From Luscinia megarhynchos (Eukaryota; Chordata; Aves; Passeriformes; Turdidae), in contig JAPFBE010000033.1 of NCBI GenBank assembly GCA_034336665.1, positions 2,480,001-2,544,000 on the forward strand: a stretch of DNA of 64,000 nucleotides, written 5' to 3'. The translations under genes and the position numbers were made by a program. Under the pieces are notes generated by a model. That model saw nothing but the letters and a program-made list of their open reading frames with translations, did no database searches and was not told where the DNA came from. This document shows, in pieces, positions 13,379-64,000 of the stretch (positions are counted from its first letter, which is position 1; every line of letters begins with the position of its first letter).

Positions 13379-14086
13379 TGTGCTCCAGCCGCTGGAGCTG
13401 AGATTCCTATGCAGCCCGTGGTGAAGACCATGGTGAAGCAGCTGTGCCCCTGCAGCCCGTGGAGGAGACCCACGCTGGAGCAGGTGAGTGCCTGAGAGGA
13501 GGCTGTGAACTCGTGGGAGTCCCGTGCTGGAGCAGGGACCTGCAGACCCGTGGAGAGAGTAGCTCATGCTGCAACAGGTTTCCCCGTAGGACTTGCGACC
13601 CCATGGGGGACCCATGCTGGACCAGGCTGTGCCTGAAGGACTGCACCCCGTGGAGAGGGACCCACGTGAGTGCAATTTGGGGAGGATTGTTGCACGTGGA
13701 AAGGACTCACGCTGGAGAAGTTCGTGGAGAACTGTCTCCTGTGGGAGGGACCCCACATTAGAGCAGGGGAAGGACTCTTCTCCCTGAGCAGCAGCAGGAA
13801 CCACGTGTGATGAACTAGTCATAACCCCCATTACTCATATCCAGGTGTTTTTAAAGTCTTATTTTACTTCTCATTATCCTGCTCTGATTTTGTTAATAAT
13901 AAATTTAATTAATTTTCCTAATTCGAGTCTGTTTTGCCCATTATGGTATTTGGTGGGTGATCTCTCTGTCCTTATCTCAACCCATGAATCCTTTGTTATA
14001 TTTTCTCTCCCCTGTCCAGCTGTGGACGGGAGTGATCGAGAGGCTTTGGTGGGTGTCTGGCATCCAGCCAGGGTCAACCCACTACA
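13379..14086 (+). mobile_element. LTR of a bird ERVK-like family, plus orientation
   Basis: Runs TGTGCTCCAGCC to CCCACTACA. It contains a run of related motifs (GACCCACGCTGGAGCAG, CCCGTGGAGAG, AACTGTCTCC) that repeat with drift, an AATAAA near 13898, and CTGTCCAGCTGTGGACGGGAG near its end. A purine-rich stretch (CAAGGGGCAGGA) precedes it and TTTTTGGTGCC follows. The same repeat block is seen inverted in the LTR at 20047-21123. Confidence 0.7.
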
Positions 14087-14309
14087 GTCTTTTTGGTGCC
14101 ATCACTCAGATCATGAGGATTTTGAGATAAGGATAGTAATTGAGAGATGTAATGGGCAAAACAAGTACTGAACAATGTTAGAGAGTAGAATGGTCATGGA
14201 ATTGTTGTAATTGTAGCAAAGGGACAAGGGGTGGATTTTGTGTGAGTTGTCCATTTTCATTCTGTTATGATGATGTTATTTTGGTTTTTGTGGGAATTTT
14301 TGTCCATGG

Positions 14310-14660
14310 TCTTCACCATGGGCTGCAAGGAAATCTCAGCTCCAATGCCTGGAGCACCTCCTGTCCCTCCTTCTCCACTTACCTTAGTGTCTGCAGGGCT
14401 GTTACTCTCACATATTCTCACTCCACTCTTCTCTGGCTGCAGTTACATCTGCACAAGAACTTTTTTCTTTTCCTTCTTAAATATGTTATCACAGAGGCGT
14501 TACCACCATTTCTAAATGGCCCAGCCTTGTCCAGCTGCCCATCCATCCTGGAGCCAGCCTGCATTGGCTCTGCTGGACATGGAGGAAGCTTCCAGCAGCT
14601 TCTCACAGAAACCACCCCTGCAGACTCCTGCTACCAAAACCTAGCCATGCAAACACATGG
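14310..14660 (-). mobile_element. LTR fragment related to the 20047-21123 element
   Basis: Shares long stretches with the 20760-21110 part of the larger minus-strand LTR, for example TGGTCTTCACCATG, TCTGGAGCACCTCC-like and GGAAGCTTCCAGCAG. Only the outer part of the LTR is present. It is truncated and has no visible target duplication. Confidence 0.6.
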
Positions 14661-15174
14661 GATTCCTGAAAATGCATATATTTACACATACAAATTCTTG
14701 ATGGTATGCACTGAAGCAATTAATTAAAAATAATCCTTTAATTGACTTTTCATTTGATAGCACCTCCACCTTGAAAAGGGCCATCATCTGTGCTGAATTT
14801 AAAAAGAGGGTTGTACATTACTCAATTTGCCTGCAAGAGAAATGGAATATTGGCACAAGGGACTGAGTTTCATTGTGTCCTAGCATGTAGAGTCAGAATT
14901 TATCGCAAATATGGTAACTTTAATAATGGTTTTAAGTGCTGTTCTGGGAGGGAATAGTTTAAGAGGGATTCTCAGTCTTAAACATTGTTCATGATTTTGT
15001 GGCTCTGAAAGGCCTGCAAAAGTATTGCCTATTCAGTGGGTCAAGCCAAGTCTGAAGCACACAGACCTTAAGGAACTGGAGATTTGTTATTGTTGAGACA
15101 GAAGTTACTCAAATGATCTGGGAAGGTCAGTGTGGAAAGTTGACACACAAATAGATCAGACTTAATTAATGAAA
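14661..15174. other. Intergenic, nothing recognised
   Basis: AT-rich sequence between repeats. I see no gene, no clear repeat and no structured RNA. Confidence 0.5.
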
Positions 15175-16172
15175 GGACTAGAGCACAAGTCTTATGAGGA
15201 GCAGCTGAGGGAACTGTGGTTGTTTAGTCTGGAGAAAAGGAGCCTCGGGGGGACCTTATAGCTCTCTACAACTACCTGAAAGGAAGTTATAGCTAGGTGG
15301 GGGGGTTGGGTTCTTCTCCCAGGTAGCAAGTGACAGGATGAGAGAAAATAGCCTCAAGATCCATCAGGGTAGGTTTAGGTTGGATAATAGGAAAAATTTC
15401 TTCACTGAAAGGGTGGCCAGGCATTGAAACAAGCTGCCCGGGGCAGTGGTGGAGTCACCATTGCTGGAAGTGTTCAAAAAACATGTGAATGTGGCACTTG
15501 GGTGAAGTGCGGAAAAACACTATAACCCACAAAATAAGTTATAAGAATAGGTATGTATTTATTCAGCGCTGAGGTGCATGGGGGATAGCTCCTCCAAAAA
15601 CATGCACACCTTTGGTGACCTCTTCTTTTATTCTCTACAAACTAGGAATACACAATTCGCCTAATACATATTAATTGCCTCTCCCCACTTCATATTGAAA
15701 TTAGTTTTGCGCCTCTTTGCATTGTTCCTTTTAGGTTGCTCTGGTGGTCGTCTGGGGGTCTTTGGGATGAAGTAAATAGTCTTCCTCTCAGTTTGAACTT
15801 TTCACCTTGCCTCTTTGCACATGCTCTCTTTTTAGTCCTTTGGTCATTTTCTGGACTATGATATCAGTTTTCCTGGTCTCAGGGGTTAGAGGACCCCCTT
15901 ATCCTGTGGTGTCTTTGTCCTTGCATTCTGTTTGCGCATTATAGCCCTTGAACCCATCTTGTAGCCTTGCTCTCCTCCTATTCTTGTGAGCACCGTAAAT
16001 TATAGCAAACATACAGTTTTGTCAGTCCCCCTTTTAGTCAAAGCATTGCTTGACTCTTAATTCTCAATTTCTCTATTTCATGGGGACGTGGTTTAGTGGT
16101 GGACTTGGTAGTGCTGGATTAAGTGTGACTCGATCTTAAAGGTCTTTTCCAACCTAAATGATTCTAGGTTTT
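15175..16172 (+). mobile_element. CR1 LINE 3' fragment split by a solo LTR
   Basis: CR1 3' region in plus orientation: GAGGAGCAGCTGAGG, GGATAATAGGAAAAATTTC, and after the interruption GATCTTAAAGGTCTTTTCC. The two halves join cleanly across the LTR at 15503-16080 at the duplicated TGGG, so the CR1 is older than the LTR. It is truncated and non-coding. Confidence 0.88.
15503..16080 (-). mobile_element. Solo LTR of the gamma-like family inside CR1
   Basis: 578 bp; on the minus strand it runs TGAAATAGAG to GCACTTCA and is flanked by an exact 4-bp duplication TGGG (15499-15502 and 16081-16084). A 4-bp duplication fits a gammaretrovirus integrase. AATAAA is present near the U5 end, and it shares blocks with the LTR at 7569-8093. 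A purine-rich AAAAGGGGGAC within it looks like a polypurine tract but lies inside the borders set by the duplication. Confidence 0.88.
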
Positions 16173-17389
16173 TATGCTGTGTGTAAACATTAAATGGTAG
16201 GTAGTACAATACAGAAGTCTGACTTGGGGGTACATTTGAATTATGGACTGATACCTGATAAACTTGCACCCTATATGGTGTGTTACTGGGTCACTCAGCT
16301 AGCTTTCAAACAGCTTTAAAAAAAGTGATTGTAAGGTGAAAGTTTTGGAAATTTAGAAGATAGTAATCCCTGCAAGGCTTTAGAGGATTTCAGATGCTTT
16401 GGGGAGAAAATACTTAACACACACACACACCCCCACACCCACCTTCTACTCAAAAAAAACAACAACACACCACCAAAAACTTCTAATATTTTAAGCTTCT
16501 GAGGCTGTTCTATTATTCCTTTGGTTTCATCATTAATTTCTAGAAGTAGTATACTGCTTTGTCAGTACGGAAGGATTAGCAGTCAACAAATGGATCAGCT
16601 TGTGCAGATCACTGAAGTAATTTTCAGCCAAGTTTGAAATTAGAGTTCCCTTGACTGCACTTTCTTATATTTTAAATGAAATATAGTTAATAGTTTTGGA
16701 TAATTGAGTGTATCTACTTAGGCTATTTCTAAACAAAAAGAGAAATCTTGCCCTGCTGTTCTCTTAACGTTACAAATGTATTGTACTCACTCTGCTTTTA
16801 ATTGGTCCTTCTGAGAGTTTGAAAGTAAGTGGTGTCAAAGGTGTTAACTTAAAAATACATTTTGTACATATTGCACATCTATGTATTCACAGGGCTCAGG
16901 AGTGCATCTAAAATGTGTTTATTGATTATATACTGGGAAACAAATGTAAGAGGAAGTAATCATAAATGTCTTTTTGTTACTCTCAGAGTAAGAATAACCC
17001 CTCAGAGCATCTTAAAACAGGTCAGCAAGGCACTAAAGGCTTTTTGAAGAATACTACTGTTGGATGACAGATGTTCTGACTATGGGTGGGAATGAATGCT
17101 TTTCCTTTGCAGTCTTATATGATGTTCTTTGTGTAACGTGGGATTTTTGTTTTGAGCAACCTGTGTTGCATTAAGAGTAAGAAATTTGGCAGAAAATAGC
17201 TCCCCTTGCATTCTAGCTGGTCAGAGAGATCAGAGGGGCTGGGTGTGGCTGGGTTTAATTTCTGATTAGAACCAATTTGGTTCTATAGGTCTGGTCTGTT
17301 CAATATGAACTTCCATGAGCACAGATTTATAAATAGTGCAGTTTGCCAGTCTGATGCTATAGGTCTGGTTGCATTCAATAAGAATCTTG
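16173..17389. other. Intergenic, no gene seen
   Basis: AT-rich unique-looking DNA with a short (AC)n run at about 16416-16430. No gene or clear repeat family recognised. Confidence 0.5.
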
Positions 17390-17985
17390 TGATCGATTCA
17401 CTATTAGTGGGGTTTATTGAAGCAACAGAAATACAGGTTTAGAATAATAATATTGTGTTAACCTGAGTAATAATAATAATAATCGTACACAAAATCTTAT
17501 CAAGAAGACTTCCCTGCTTGGGAGGAGGGAGGGAAGAGGAGAGTAGCCCATCGACTGTCTCTAAAGTCTTTTTGGGTCTTCCTCATTAAGTGAAATTTCT
17601 ACCCTCATATACAGCCCTATCTTATCTTCCTTCTCCTATGTAACATATTGTTGCTTTTATGATGTTGCTTGGGGTGAAAGAGCAGGAAGGCCTTTGCAGG
17701 GTTTCTAAGATGTTTATTTCAGCCACGCATGGTTTGGGTTTCAGGGAACAAAGGCCCCGGAGCTCGGAGGGTCCAGGCTAAAGTACATGGGATAAGCAGG
17801 GCGGGGAAAGCCCCAGGGACCAATTACTAAATTACACAGGGTGCTAGAGGGGTGGGCTAGAGTAAAAGACCAACAGGAAATTAGGGTGGGAGTGACTTAA
17901 GGGTTAACAGACAGTGAGAGGGATTAGGGAACCGAACAGGGGTTACAATTCTTAGCTGGGAAAACTTATTTTGGGTTTCCACAAG
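17390..17985 (-). mobile_element. LTR-like remnants, unresolved
   Basis: Two inverted AATAAA contexts (near 17410 and 17710), a GC-rich block with long purine/pyrimidine runs and a possible end TTCCACA suggest one or two decayed minus-strand LTRs. I could not find a target duplication or firm borders. A short (AAT)n microsatellite is at 17466-17484. Confidence 0.35.
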
Positions 17986-18944
17986 ATATAGCATGACCTA
18001 AGTTGAGAGTTGAGTAGTATTGTCATATATGTGGAACCATGTACTTCATTAAGCTTATTAGCATATGCAGGGATGTGCATTTTAATATTTTAATGACCCT
18101 TAATCAGGCAAAAGTTACTTTTTTGGCCATGGTGTTAAGTTCTAGTCATATGACTTTGTTCTGTCCTGTGTTGTTCATTGGAGCCAAAACAGGAGCATTC
18201 TATCTCCACAGGACCTTCTTCAGCCAACTCATCCTTTTTTGATGTCAGCTCTACAGATCTCCATCCACAATGATAACATAGAGGAAATGCAGTGTGGGCT
18301 GTATATAGTAAGCCTTAGACCTTGCTTGGATTCTTGATCATCATCCCATAGCCTGTTATGCTGACCCACAAGCATAATACTGCAAAGGCAAGTGATTAGC
18401 TATTTGCTGCTGCTATCTGTTAGCTCTTCAGCCTGAATTATATTATGTTGTACCACACTGCTGGAAAATGGGCATTTATATAATATACAGCATATCAAGG
18501 TAATAGTGATTGAAACTTGCAATGGCTTGCAGTCACTTTGAAAACTTAAAAACTTCCTTTCAGGGGGAATTTTACCTATACCAAGAATGAATTTTTATGA
18601 ACAGAGTTTGACAGCTGCTGTATTTTCATCTCCTTTAAATTCTTGGTGAGGGACAGGAGATCAGTTAATTTGGGTTACATTAAACCTATTCAAAAGAGCT
18701 AGATAGCTCACTATTACATGTCAATCATTGTTGGACTAAAAGCTTTACTAGATACAGATTCTGAAGTGCTTCAGTTCTTTGTAGTGTTTTGTTAAATGTT
18801 GAAAGCTTGACTACCTCTATGATTTTTCAGTATATAAATGATCTTTTGTTGAGATCTTGTTATAATAACCTTAACTTGAGGGTTATCAGTTAGAATTGAA
18901 CCTCTGTATAGTGTTCACTAGTACTTTAGATCAGCCCCCTTTAT
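17986..18944. other. Intergenic, nothing recognised
   Basis: AT-rich, no long frame, no recognised repeat. Confidence 0.5.
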
Positions 18945-19705
18945 GTCCAAGGTCCTACACCTGGGTTGTGGCAATCCCAGGCACACCTACAGGTTGGGGG
19001 GAAAAATGATTGAGAGCAGCCCTGCAGAGGACTTGGGGATGATGGGTGATGAAAAACCATGAGCCAGCAGTGAGTGCTCACAGCCCAGAAACCAACAGAA
19101 TCCTGAGCTGCATCCAAAGGAGCATGGCCAGTAGAATGAAGGAGGTGATTCTGCCCCTCTATTCTGCTCTTATTAGACCATACCTGGAGTACTGAGTACA
19201 GTTCTGGTGCCTGCCCCAACATATGAAGGACATATAACTGTTGGAGCAAGTGCAGAGATGGTCCAACGATGTTGGTAAGAGGACTGGAGTACCTCCCTTA
19301 CAAAGACAGGCTGAGAAAGTTGGGGCTGTTCAGTCTGGAGAAGAGAAGGTTCTGTGGAGACCTCACAGCACCTTCCAGTACCTGAAGGCGCTACAGGCAA
19401 CTGGAGAGGGACTCTTCATCAGGAACTGCAGTGACAGGACAAGGAGTAATTTGGTACAAATTAAAAGAGGGGAAATTTAAGTTAGATATTAGGAAAAAAT
19501 TCTTTACTGTGAGGGTGATGAGGCACTGGAACAGGTTGCCCAGAGAAGCTGTGGATGCCCCATCCCTGGAAGTGTTTAAGGCCAGGTTGAATGGAGCTTG
19601 GAGCAACCTGGTCTAGTTGAAGGTATCCCTGCCTATGGCAGGGGGATGGAAGTAGATGACCTTTAAGGTCCATTTCAACACCTTAAAATTCTATGTTTCT
19701 ATGTA
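18945..19705 (+). mobile_element. CR1 LINE 3' fragment
   Basis: Plus-strand CR1 tail: it contains AGGCTGAGAAAGTTGGGGCTGTTC-like text and GGAACAGGTTGCCCAGAGAAG-like text, and ends in the short repeat ATTCTATGTTTCTATG characteristic of CR1 3' ends. Small frames read decayed CR1 ORF2 C-terminus and 3' UTR. It is 5'-truncated, as most CR1 copies are. Confidence 0.92.
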
Positions 19706-20046
19706 CAGAACAATTGCCATACACAGTCTGTAATATGTTTTATGAAATGTTTTTTCATACCATATTTCTTATTAAATCTTTCATATTTTTTCTTCCTTAG
19801 TAATGAACAGATGGGTTTTAATGTTTTGTCCCATTAGGTTAGGGGGATACTTTAACATATAAAGACTTTTCAGGGATCAGAATTTGTTTTCCAACTTTTC
19901 ATTTAATTCATAAATGTAACAAGTAATACTGAATGTTCACTGAATCGTATTTAAGACTATTACTAGACAAAATGCTTTTTTAAACCATATGCAACACACT
20001 GCATTATTAGTTCCTGAAACCCTGTCTGCATGTGGATGTTCAGCTA

Positions 20047-21123
20047 TGTCATGTTTTGACACTGATCCAACGCCAGGCACCCACAAGAGTTGCTTGATCA
20101 CCCTCCCCTGCTATAGCTGGGCAGAGGAGAAAAAAGGAAAAAAAAGTTAACAAAGGGTTCCTGAGTTGAGATAAGGATCGGGAAAAAAGACTTCAAAGGC
20201 AAAACAGGCTCAACTTAAGGTTGCAAAGTGAAATTTATCACTAACTGAATCAGAGGAGGATAATGAGAAGTAAAATAAGCCCTTAAAACACCTTTTTCCC
20301 CCCAGCCCCTCTCTCCTTCTCACTGACAGCACAGGGAGACAGGGTGTGGGAGTTTTGGTCAGTTCATCACCTGAGGTTTTCTCTGGGAAAGGAGCCCTTC
20401 CCATGTGAGACCATGGGGTCCTGCCCACGGGAGACAGTTCTCCATGAACTTCTCTGGCGTGGGTCCACTCTCACGACCAGCAACCATACTGCACCTACTG
20501 TAATGTGAACTCCCCCCCACGGGCAAACAGTCCTCCCAAAACTGCTGTGACGTGGTTCTCTCCTTCCACAGGGTACAATCCTCCAAGGACAGATTGCTCC
20601 AGTCTGGAAGCAGGGTCCCCCTCTCTCCACCAGGTCTTCCACTGGATCACAGCCTCCTCCAGGCATCCACCCGCTCTGACATGGGCACCTCCCCCATGGG
20701 TTGCAGGTTGATCTCTCTGTATCCCCTGTGGACCCATGGGCTGCAGGGGGATAGCCTGCTTCACCATGGTCTTCACCATGACCTGCAGAGGAATCTTGGC
20801 TCTGGCATCTGGAGCACCTCCTCTCCCTCCTTCTCCACTGACCTTGGTGTCGCCATGTTGTTTTCCCTCACATGTTCTCACCTCCTTTTCTCTGACTAGA
20901 AGCAAAAACCTGTGACTTTTGTTTTGATTTTCTTCTTAAATATGTCATCACAGAGGTGTTACCAACCTCTCTCATTGTCCCAGTTTCAGCCAGCAGCATG
21001 TCCATCTTCAGAGCCGTCAGCCATTGGCTCTGCCAGACATGGTGGAAGCTTCCAGCAGCTTCTCACAGGAGCCATCTTTGTGCCCCCCCTGCTACCAAAA
21101 ACCAGGCTGTGCAAACCAATACA
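20047..21123 (-). mobile_element. Long solo LTR, ERVK-like, minus orientation
   Basis: About 1077 bp. The plus-strand reading runs TGTCATGTTTTGACAC to AAACCAATACA. Near-matching flanks AGCTA and AGCTG suggest an imperfect duplication. An inverted AATAAA-like signal and the family's CCATGGGTTGCAG-type repeats link it to the LTRs at 13379 and 14310. It ends about 700 bp upstream of the PRKAA1 start. The 182-codon frame that overlaps its right part is not a gene. Confidence 0.65.
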
Positions 21124-62014
<40,891 letters not shown>

Positions 62015-62453
62015 TAAAGACTCATATAAGTCAATGGACTTGTAAGGGGAATAATTTTAAATGCAAACATGTCTTAACTTGTTTATAAGTGATGTAAGTG
62101 TTGCCCTTTATTAGTTTAAGCCAAGCTAGATCTGCAATAATGTTTCTTTATTTCTTCTTTGTCTAGTGTTCCTATGATCAGATGGTTAGCTGTTTCATTC
62201 CTTAAATAATCATTTTTAGCTATATCAACTCTCAAACTGCTTAGTTTTGTGTCTGCACCAGCACTAATATTGATGGTGCAAAAGGGGAAGGATTGTTGGA
62301 GGTGAGTTTTGAATCAACCTAAACTGGTTTTGTGGCCTCACCCCCAAATTTAAACACTTAATTTAGATCTGAAGTAAGTATGGGAGCATATTTTCCTAGT
62401 GAAGATAAAGCTTGACATTTAGGCATGCAAATTTGACTTTAGCTGTACATTGC

Positions 62454-62985
62454 TGTACTGTATCTGGCTGAGATGGCGTTAACTTTCTTCATTGTAGCTG
62501 GTATGGTGCTGTGTTTTTGATCTGTGACTAAAACAGTGTTCTGGCTATTGCTGAACAGTACTTGCATAGTATCTAGTCTTTCTGTTTTCTTGCTGTGGTG
62601 TACCCAATGAGTAGGCTGGGGGTGAATAAGAAGTTTTGAGGGGATATAACCTGAACTGCTGACCTCGATTGATCAAAGTGATATGTCATGCTATATGATG
62701 TCATGCTTACCAAAAAATCTGAGTGGATGGGAGTTTGGGGAAGGTAGCTATTGATCAGAGATTGGCTGTGTGTTAGTATGCTTATAGGAGGTGGCACGTG
62801 GTTGCCTTTACATTACTATTTTTTTATTTCTTCCTTCATCTTAGTAAGATGTTTATCTCAATCTATGCATTTTCTTGCTCTTATCCTTCCAATTCTCTTA
62901 ACTGCACTAAGGGTAGGGTGGAGTGAGCGAAGGGCTGGCTGGGAATTTAGCTGTCAGCCAAGTCCAACTCACCGATGCCAGGAGT
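62454..62985 (+). mobile_element. Decayed ERVL-type LTR in intron 8
   Basis: Starts near TGTATCTGGCTGAGATGG and keeps GATATGTCATGCTATATGATGTCATGC-type text, the same module as the LTR at 11015. Heavily diverged; borders approximate. Confidence 0.6.
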
Positions 62986-63093
62986 AGACAAAATTTAAGA
63001 TGGTCATACGCTTGCAGTAAGTGAAGTCTTGAAAGCAGTTGGACAGATCTGTAGAAAAAACTTTTATAGAGTGGCAGTAACACAGCATGCAAC

Positions 63094-63670
63094 TGTTGTG
63101 GTTTAAGCCCAACTGGGAACTAAGCCTCACACAGCTGCTCCTTCACTTTATCCTGGTAGAATGGGGGAGAGAATCAAAAGGGTAAAACTGAGAAAACTCA
63201 TGGGTTTAGATAGAGACAGTTTAATACAAAATGCAAAAGCTACATGTGCAAGCAAAGTAAAACAAGGAATTTGGTCACTCCTTCCCATAGGCAGGCAGGT
63301 GTTCACCCATTTCCATCATGCATAACAGTTACTTGGGAAGACAAATGCCATCACTCCAAACATCCCCCACTTCCTTCTTCTTCCCTCAGCTTTATATGCT
63401 GAGCATGATGTCATATGGTCTGGAATATTCCTTTGGTCAGTTGGGGTCAGCTGTCTCAGCTATGTTCCCTCCCAACCTCTTGTCCACCCCCAGCCTACTT
63501 ACTGGCAGGGCAGTACGAGAAGCAGAAAAGGCCTTGATGCTGTGCAAGCTCTGCCCAGCAATAACAAAAACATCCCTGTATTTTCACATGCTGTTTCAGC
63601 ACAAATCCAAACCATAGCCCCGTGCTAACTACTAGGAAAAAAATTAACTATTCCAGTGAAAACCAGCACA
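63094..63670 (-). mobile_element. ERVL-type LTR in intron 8, minus orientation
   Basis: Plus-strand reading TGTTGTGGTTTAAGCCC to ACCAGCACA, 577 bp. The inverted TATA (GCTTTATATGCTG) and the inverted CATATGAC/CCAAAGG module place it on the minus strand. No clear duplication. Confidence 0.75.
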
Positions 63671-64000
63671 AACTGCAAGTCATACCTTCTTGAAAATGGA
63701 GGAGTAAATACAGACTGGCAATAATGCTTGTTTAAGAGCATAGTAGATTAAAGCAAATTATTTCTAGCCAATAAGTGTACATGATATGCCTACACTGACC
63801 TCTAATGTAGTATAACACAAATGCCATTCCTGTTGAACGGGAGATGACTGCTTAGAGCCATGCAACTGGGGCAGCTGCAGTCCTGGCCTCAACTCTTGAG
63901 GAAATACAAGCCTAGGGCATGGATTTGGCATCTCTTCCAACAGTGAAGCTGATCTGACTTTCCCTCCACTACAGCTAGCCATTCTCTAGCCCTCTTACAA
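63671..64000 (+). other. PRKAA1 intron 8, window end
   Basis: No gene or repeat recognised. Confidence 0.5.

Noticed and set aside
14242..14727. 161-codon frame near 14.2-14.7 kb
   Set aside because: It runs across an ERV fragment and an inverted LTR piece; no domain.
17466..17484. Short AAT run as a CRISPR-like or regulatory repeat
   Set aside because: Simple microsatellite; no spacers and eukaryotic context.

Overview
This is a vertebrate nuclear window, almost certainly from a bird. It holds two conserved host genes on the + strand in the order RPL37 then PRKAA1. The repeats are bird-type: CR1 LINE fragments, gamma-like and ERVL-like proviruses, and many solo LTRs. In birds the counterpart of this human 5p13 neighbourhood is, as I recall, on the sex chromosomes. 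By my rough tally about 60% of the window is transposable element, which is far above a typical bird autosome. Together with several amino-acid changes in two highly conserved proteins, this raises the possibility that this is the W-linked (gametolog) copy. That is inference.

Layout. 1-8093: a gamma-like provirus whose 5' LTR lies outside the window. Its gag and env frames are uninterrupted, its pol is broken by at least three frameshifts and a stop, and its 3' LTR ends about 320 bp before the RPL37 start codon. 8094-10964: RPL37 promoter, four coding exons and poly(A) signal. 11015-14660: a composite of decayed LTRs and ERV internal sequence. 15175-21123: CR1 copies, one split by a solo LTR, and a long LTR on the minus strand. 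21832-62009: PRKAA1 (AMPK alpha-1 catalytic subunit), exons 1-8; the last coding exon lies beyond the window.

The PRKAA1 introns have been heavily invaded. Intron 1 holds a CR1 with a nested LTR and a decayed minus-strand ERV. Intron 2 holds three LTR insertions: two solo LTRs and a complete sense-strand ERVL-like provirus (36560-43083, duplication GATAT). Intron 4 holds a 1.4-kb solo LTR. Intron 6 holds a CR1 and a complete antisense ERVL-like provirus (52766-59533, duplication TTCTA) that itself carries a nested solo LTR. Introns 7 and 8 hold further LTRs.

The host genes read cleanly. All RPL37 and PRKAA1 splice sites in the window are canonical GT-AG and the phases add up across exons. 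The least ordinary material is viral fossil: an intact 707-codon Env-like frame without the usual gammaretroviral Env hallmarks, and an ERVL-like Gag with a hydrophobic N-terminus and a variable Pro-rich repeat, seen in two independent copies. I saw no CRISPR array, tRNA, rRNA or convincing small RNA gene.
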